Positions 5,464-6,109 of a stretch of DNA of 6,109 nucleotides are shown here, piece after piece; position 1 is the first letter of the stretch, and each line of letters starts with the position of its first letter. The translations under genes and the position numbers were made by a program. The stretch is from JANNSW01 sp031431235 (GTDB lineage Bacteria; Pseudomonadota; Alphaproteobacteria; Rhizobiales; Hyphomicrobiaceae): contig JANPDA010000032.1 of NCBI GenBank assembly GCA_031431235.1, positions 1 through 6,109 of the forward strand, given 5' to 3'. A model generated the notes under the pieces. That model saw only the letters and a program-made list of their open reading frames with translations. It searched no databases and was not told where the DNA came from.

Positions 5464-6109
5464 ACGCCCGACCCGGAGGGAGGCCAATTCGGCCGTGCCA
5501 ACGGTGAGCTCACTGGCTTTGTTGCCGAAAAAGCCATGACTGAAGTGGTGCAGAAAGCGGGAAAGTGGCCGGAAATCAGCCGCAAGGTGCGCCGCGACGG
5601 CGTGGCTTTCATGTCGCGCGCAATGGCAGCGGCCGGGCTGACGTCTACCACCGACGCCGCATGCTCACTGGATAACTTCGTTGCCTACCAGGACGCACGC
5701 GCCGCTGGTGAGCTCCTGACGCGGGTGGCCATCATGCCCTATGGCCCAACCGACTTCTTTGCGCATCTCAAAGGGGCCGGCATGCGCAGCGGGTTTGGTG
5801 ACGACTGGATCCGTTTTGGCGCCGTTAAATACGCCGCCGATGGCTCTGCCTCGGAACGGACCATGCGCATGAGCACGCCCTATGAAGGCCGTCCCGATGA
5901 CTACGGCATCCTGACCATGAGCCAGCAGGAAATCGATGCAGCGGTGCAGGATGCCCTGGCGCACGGCTGGCGCATCGGTATTCACGCCAACGGCGACGTC
6001 ACCATTAACATGGTGCTCAATGCCTATGAGGCCGGTCTGAAAGGCTGGCAGGGTGAAAACCCGCGCTTGCGCATTGAGCACTGCTCACTGGTCAACCCGG
6101 ACCTGTTGC
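5443..6109 (+). CDS. Amidohydrolase family 3 (YtcJ-like), internal fragment
   Basis: The plus-strand frame starting at 5443 is open to the right edge, giving about 222 residues without a start or stop. It matches the middle of metal-dependent amidohydrolases of the YtcJ/Amidohydro_3 group, which hydrolyse amide or related bonds and are usually about 550-600 residues. Recognisable pieces are AGITLQTPDPEGGQFGR followed by ANGELTGF, then IRFGAVKYAADGS with the conserved metal-bridging-type Lys (5827-5829), then GIHANGD with the metal-ligand-type His (5983-5985), and RIEHCSLVNPDLL with a second His (6079-6081). The N-terminal HxH motif and all sequence before AGIT are missing. The substrate is unknown. 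Codon use differs from the left side: lysine is 5 AAA to 2 AAG and glutamate 7 GAA to 5 GAG, against 0 to 10 and 2 to 14 in the RadC-family gene. This suggests a different source. An in-frame ATG at 5407 lies within antisense integrase sequence and is unlikely to be a real start. Confidence 0.8.

Noticed and set aside
5457..5651. N-terminal 65 codons of the long minus-strand integrase frame
   Set aside because: They are the antisense of amidohydrolase coding sequence and do not resemble an integrase N-terminus.
5665..6081. A 138-codon minus-strand frame at the right end
   Set aside because: It is a shadow of the plus-strand amidohydrolase, whose conserved motifs are clear.

Overview
The window reads as a chromosomal fragment of a high-GC alphaproteobacterium, most likely of the order Hyphomicrobiales (Rhizobiales). 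The evidence is the strong preference for G/C-ending codons (all ten lysines of the RadC-family gene are AAG), the rhizobial character of the methionine aminopeptidase, and the adjacent map and radC-family genes. I cannot fix the genus from sequence alone.

Layout. (1) 1-1748, minus strand: a two-gene unit. It holds a 47-codon single-membrane-span protein (1605-1748) and, overlapping its end, a long secreted helical-repeat-like protein (1-1627) that runs off the left edge. The many plus-strand open frames in this stretch are antisense shadows of that gene. (2) 1749-2037: a divergent intergenic region. (3) 2038-4229, plus strand: a membrane-anchored SRPBCC-fold protein with a very good ribosome binding site, an intergenic hairpin, methionine aminopeptidase (map), and a RadC/JAMM protein 13 bases downstream that starts with TTG. 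(4) 4230-4497: a probable sigma-70-type promoter, a hairpin and a perfect-to-near-perfect 17-bp tandem triplet, all leading into an intact tRNA-Pro(CGG). (5) 4498-about 5450, minus strand: a tyrosine recombinase (phage or island integrase) convergent with the tRNA. This is the standard arrangement at the attL end of an element integrated into a tRNA 3' end. (6) about 5443-6109, plus strand: the interior of an amidohydrolase of the YtcJ/Amidohydro_3 type, with neither its start nor its stop in the window.

The main anomaly is the join at about 5440-5463. There the integrase loses its N-terminal domain and the amidohydrolase begins abruptly in mid-protein on the other strand, with different codon preferences. 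This is either a real rearrangement at the edge of a decaying integrated element or a chimeric join in cloning or assembly; a PstI-type CTGCAG sits at the join. I do not see a clear novel multi-gene system. The points most worth a second look are the junction, the repeat array in the tRNA leader, the intergenic hairpin, an unusual active-site-loop variant in map, and the unfamiliar secreted protein with its small membrane partner.
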